Assembly: GCA_965153355.1 (NCBI GenBank)
Contig: OZ231128.1
Coordinates: 30,566,001-30,630,000, forward strand
From: Flaccisagitta enflata
Taxonomy: Eukaryota; Chaetognatha; Sagittoidea; Aphragmophora
Direction of reading: 5' to 3'
Length of the DNA: 64,000 nucleotides
The notes under the pieces are model-generated. The model was not told where the DNA came from. It did no database searches and was given only the letters and a program-made list of their open reading frames with translations. How positions within the stretch are numbered: the stretch's first letter is position 1; each line of letters starts with the position of its first letter. Position numbers and translations under genes: made by a program. Of the stretch, positions 60,903 through 64,000 are shown one piece after another.

Positions 60903-63900
60903 TTACTGAGATGGAGACTGATTTCTTCGGCTTCTTGTCACCGAAGTTCTAACGCCAGCTCGATTTGTCACCATTTCTACAATTCTGCCGCCCGTGAATA
61001 AAGGGTCGTCGTCGGCGGCTGTGATGGAGACATCGACGTTATCTGGTACGACGGGAGGCCCTTCTGTTGAGCTTAGTCGCCGTTCTGCCAGACTCTGTCC
61101 ACCACCTTCCATTTCTCTTGCCATTGGTGATGAGTCTGGAATGAGAGAGCTGCGTCTTCCAGTTGATGGTTGCGGCGCTACTCTTGCCTGTGGCAGTTGA
61201 CGCCGAAGCGGTAGAAGTGGCGCATCGTGGCGTGGCGGCAGAAAGGCGTTGAGGTCATTACCTTCTTCTCCAGACAGAAATTCTTCTTCTTGGCTGTCGG
61301 AGTCGCCATGAAAATCTTGAAGACGGATTTGTCGGTTTACCGCCGGTGAATTGCCGGCGCTGCTGAGGTCCGGCGTTGTGAGGTGCCCGGCGTCGTTGAA
61401 TCGGTCGATCGATCGGTCTTCGTTTCTGAGAGTATCGTTTGGCGATTCATCGTTGCTCTCTTCCTCTTCACTCTCCGTCTCGAACCTCTCTTCTTCCTCC
61501 CCTTCCTCTTCTTCCTCTTCTTCTCGGTTGGCGCCGCCGGCGCCGTTTTCGTCGTCGTTGTATTCCTCCTCGCTATCGTCGTCGTTAATGCCTGCTGGTT
61601 GTGATGGTTGCTGCGGCGGTTGCCGCGGCGGACGCTGCTGCTGCTGCTGTTGTGGCGGCGGCGTTGGTTGCGTGGCAGAGGCGTTGTCTCCGGGGATGTC
61701 TCCCGGAATGTCTCCAGGGATGTCTCCTGGGCTGTCTCCGGGAATATCTCCGATAATGTCGGCGTCGTCATCATCCTCGTCATCGTCGTCATCGTCATCA
61801 TCATCATCGCCGTCGTCATCGTCGCCGTCGGGTGGCGGCGGGGGTCTTGGACCCGGCTGCTGCCCTCGCTGCTGCGGCGGTTGCTGCGGCGGCGGCGGCG
61901 CGGCGGCGGCATTTTGACGCCTTACGAGAGTTAGGATCGGCCTTGCTTTGGACCTTGTGCGCGACGCCGGTCCTTCACTGACTTCCTTCACCTTCGTTTC
62001 TGGCGTTTTGACTTTCTTTGGGGTCGTCGTTTTCTGACTTTGCTCTTGTGGCTCATTCTTGATGACTGGTTCTTTGAACAAGGAGAGATTTTGACGATGT
62101 GTGAAGAGTGTATTTCCCTGCTCGTCTTTGACGACGTAAACTTGGAGGGGTTTTCCTTCTTTTTCTCTTTGCTCAAGTACGGTCCATGGGCCGTCTTTCA
62201 GGAGATCTGCCTTGCCAACGAGTTTTTCGGGGATAGATCTCAGGACTTTAGTTCCAGGTGGGACTGGTGCGAGGAGATGTTTATGTTGGGAGCCCATTTT
62301 AGCCTTGTAGGCCTCGCGATTTTTCGCCGCCATCTCCCTCATCTTGTGGAAGTGATCAAGGAAGTCGGTGAAGTAGTTTTTCATTGATGTCTTCCAGCCT
62401 TTGGTGCTGATGTGAGGGATGTCTTGCTCAATTGGGAGGCGTGGCTCTCTTCCGAACATGAGTTGAAAGGGAGTGAATCCATGGCTTGGGTGGACGGTTG
62501 TGTTGTAGGAGAATTCAATCCACTTCAGCATTGAAGGCCAATCTGGTCCAAACTGATGGAATCGCTTTGCCAACTCTGCTTTGATCGTTCTGTTCTTTCT
62601 CTCCGTTTGTCCTTGGGTCTGTGGTCTATACGCCAATGCGAATTCTTTCTTTATTCTGAAGACCCTGCAGAGTGCCATGATTAGCCTGTCGAAAAATTCC
62701 TTTCCTCCGTCAGTTCCCCATCGGTCTGGACATCCCAGTTGCGAGATGTAGATCTCGAGACATGCAGCGACGCTAGTGGATTGGCCATCTTTGAGGGCAA
62801 AAAGTTTACAGTGTTTTGTTGCTCGATCTTCCATCACCATAACATAAATGAATTTTTTGTGTGATTTGCCAACAAAGTAGAGGTCGGCTTGGACGAATTC
62901 CAGTGGATAATTGGCTGTTTGAGCTTCAATGGGAGAAAATTTCCTAGGAATGTCTTTACGGACCGCCTGACATTCAGCGCATCGATGTACAAAGTCCTTG
63001 ATATCATCCGACATTCCTGGCCAAACGGCGAATTTCTCCAACCTTGATTTGGCCCTTTGAGCGCAAGGGTGGCCACTTTGAGTGTGTCCGTGGGCCCTGT
63101 ACAGCATTTCTACGCGCTTGGATTCGGGGATCACCGTTCTCGCTATTGGCTTGTTGGAAGAACTAATTTGTTTTGAGTGATATAGCACGCCTTCACTAAC
63201 TGCGAAGTCTCGTCTGTTCTGGACATACCAATTGGGCAGGTCTTTCCAGCCTTCTTTGTCAGTGACCTTTGACCTGATGAGTTCAACTGCTTTCACAATA
63301 ACTGGGTCCTTACTTTGCAACTCCTTCATTTCTTCTGCAGCCTTTTCATCTGAATGTATTTCCACCAATCCAATTTCTGCCGCGAATGATGCAGCCAAGA
63401 AGTAAATGGACGATGGATCGTTCGTTTCCACCAGGCTTATTACCTCATCTTCGGATTCTTCATCTGGTTCATCCGGCTCTGGATGACGGGACAACGCGTC
63501 TGCATCGCCGTGACGTTTGCCTTCCTTGTAGTACATAGTGAAGTCAAATGTACTGAGCTCTATAGCCCAGCGCGTGCGTTTGTTAGATCCGTCGCGTTGG
63601 GTTGTCACATTTTTCCATGCCAAAAGGGGCTTGTGGTCGACAATGATCTCAAAGGGTTTGAACCTGAGATAGTGCGCAAAGTGCCTTACACCAGAGACTA
63701 CTGCCCAATACTCCCGATCATAAGGGATCCAGTTTAATTCGTCCTTGTTGAACTTTTTGCTGGTACATGCAATCATTGTTTCCTTTTTCTTCTCCTTCCT
63801 TTGGCCCAATACAGCTCCCATGGCCACTTTGGAGGCATCTGTTTTTAGTAGGAATGGGAGGTCATAATCTGGGTATGAGGCGACAGGCTCAGATAGAAGT

Positions 63901-64000
63901 ATCTCTTTCAGTTTCCCAAAAGCCTGTTTTTGACTTTCTTCCCATTTCCAGGCGACGTTTTCTTGCAACAAATCAGTGAGAGGTGCCGCGATGTGGGCAT
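60903..64000 (-). CDS. Ty3/Gypsy pol, 3' part: end of RT, RNase H, integrase and acidic tail (cut by window edge)
   Basis: The open frame enters from the window edge with the RT-connection motif IAAPLTDLL and ends at a stop at 60903. Counting from 63971: RNase H with D45 (LLKTDASK), E87 (YDREYW), D112 (VDHKPL) and D156/D158 (GDADALSRH). Integrase H2C2 zinc finger H296/H301...C331/C334. Catalytic D363 (QADLYF), D421 (WGTDGG) and E457 (GQTERKN) with D-x35-E spacing. All key residues are present, so the enzyme part looks intact. A tail of about 380 residues follows: basic (RTRSKARPI), Pro/Gln-rich, poly-Asp, and (GDIP)n. No chromodomain was recognised. The RT body lies beyond the window. Confidence 0.95.
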   Translation of the reverse strand, partial: AHIAAPLTDLLQENVAWKWEESQKQAFGKLKEILLSEPVASYPDYDLPFLLKTDASKVAMGAVLGQRKEKKKETMIACTSKKFNKDELNWIPYDREYWAVVSGVRHFAHYLRFKPFEIIVDHKPLLAWKNVTTQRDGSNKRTRWAIELSTFDFTMYYKEGKRHGDADALSRHPEPDEPDEESEDEVISLVETNDPSSIYFLAASFAAEIGLVEIHSDEKAAEEMKELQSKDPVIVKAVELIRSKVTDKEGWKDLPNWYVQNRRDFAVSEGVLYHSKQISSSNKPIARTVIPESKRVEMLYRAHGHTQSGHPCAQRAKSRLEKFAVWPGMSDDIKDFVHRCAECQAVRKDIPRKFSPIEAQTANYPLEFVQADLYFVGKSHKKFIYVMVMEDRATKHCKLFALKDGQSTSVAACLEIYISQLGCPDRWGTDGGKEFFDRLIMALCRVFRIKKEFALAYRPQTQGQTERKNRTIKAELAKRFHQFGPDWPSMLKWIEFSYNTTVHPSHGFTPFQLMFGREPRLPIEQDIPHISTKGWKTSMKNYFTDFLDHFHKMREMAAKNREAYKAKMGSQHKHLLAPVPPGTKVLRSIPEKLVGKADLLKDGPWTVLEQREKEGKPLQVYVVKDEQGNTLFTHRQNLSLFKEPVIKNEPQEQSQKTTTPKKVKTPETKVKEVSEGPASRTRSKARPILTLVRRQNAAAAPPPPQQPPQQRGQQPGPRPPPPPDGDDDDGDDDDDDDDDDEDDDDADIIGDIPGDSPGDIPGDIPGDIPGDNASATQPTPPPQQQQQQRPPRQPPQQPSQPAGINDDDSEEEYNDDENGAGGANREEEEEEEGEEEERFETESEEEESNDESPNDTLRNEDRSIDRFNDAGHLTTPDLSSAGNSPAVNRQIRLQDFHGDSDSQEEEFLSGEEGNDLNAFLPPRHDAPLLPLRRQLPQARVAPQPSTGRRSSLIPDSSPMAREMEGGGQSLAERRLSSTEGPPVVPDNVDVSITAADDDPLFTGGRIVEMVTNRAGVRTSVTRSRRNQSPSQ

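Noticed and set aside
61351-61934. Plus-strand ORFs opposite the pol tail
   Set aside because: Shadows of poly-Asp and Pro/Gln-rich codons in the integrase ORF.

Overview
This is a 64-kb piece of an invertebrate (metazoan) nuclear genome. The signs are spliced genes with GT-AG introns, secreted animal protein families (a BPI/LBP-type lipid-binding protein and a mosaic S1 protease with LDLa and EGF modules), AT-rich introns, more than 25 long (GA/CT)n arrays, many small non-autonomous transposons and a 10-N scaffold gap at 50485-50494. The phylum cannot be fixed from the sequence. No RNA gene, CRISPR array or bacterial-type operon was seen.

Layout. 1-20,700 is mostly repeat: a roughly 3-kb inverted duplication (about 1,140-4,130 against 9,510-12,620) flanks a two-exon unknown gene on the minus strand (4,493-6,608), followed by a CT-rich composite repeat zone to about 19.3 kb. 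20.7-25 kb holds the 5' part of a BPI/LBP-like gene (minus; signal peptide plus three exons whose phases agree), with introns full of transposons and microsatellites. 25-31 kb is a field of palindromic Tc1/mariner-type elements and Helitron-like (HINE/DINE-1-like) elements. 31.0-34.6 kb carries exons of an LDLa/EGF serine protease (minus). 35.9-37.7 kb is a hugely expanded HINE-like element. 38.9-49.6 kb is a seven-exon plus-strand gene: zinc fingers, tiny exons, an 18-bp coding minisatellite of about 65 units, and a transposase-like C-terminal half. All its exon phases agree, but one in-frame TAA lies inside the minisatellite. A hAT-type element sits in one of its introns at a splice acceptor.

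50.5-64 kb is different: richer in GC, with no CT arrays and uninterrupted ORFs, all on the minus strand. It is Ty3/Gypsy retrotransposon sequence. From right to left it reads RT end-RNase H-integrase (entering from the window edge), then an 877-codon post-pol ORF pair split by one TAA, then a 4.4-kb non-coding stretch, then a small ORF, gag and protease running into the gap. Because gag lies after pol, this is either two elements head to tail or a circularly permuted assembly. Gag and protease are joined by a textbook -1 frameshift signal.

The most interesting object is the post-pol ORF. Its C-terminal domain looks like a DEDDy-type 3'-5' exonuclease of the MUT-7/EXD3 group, with the catalytic Glu of motif I apparently replaced. 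A retroelement carrying a relative of an RNA-silencing exonuclease would be unusual. This assignment rests on motif reading only.
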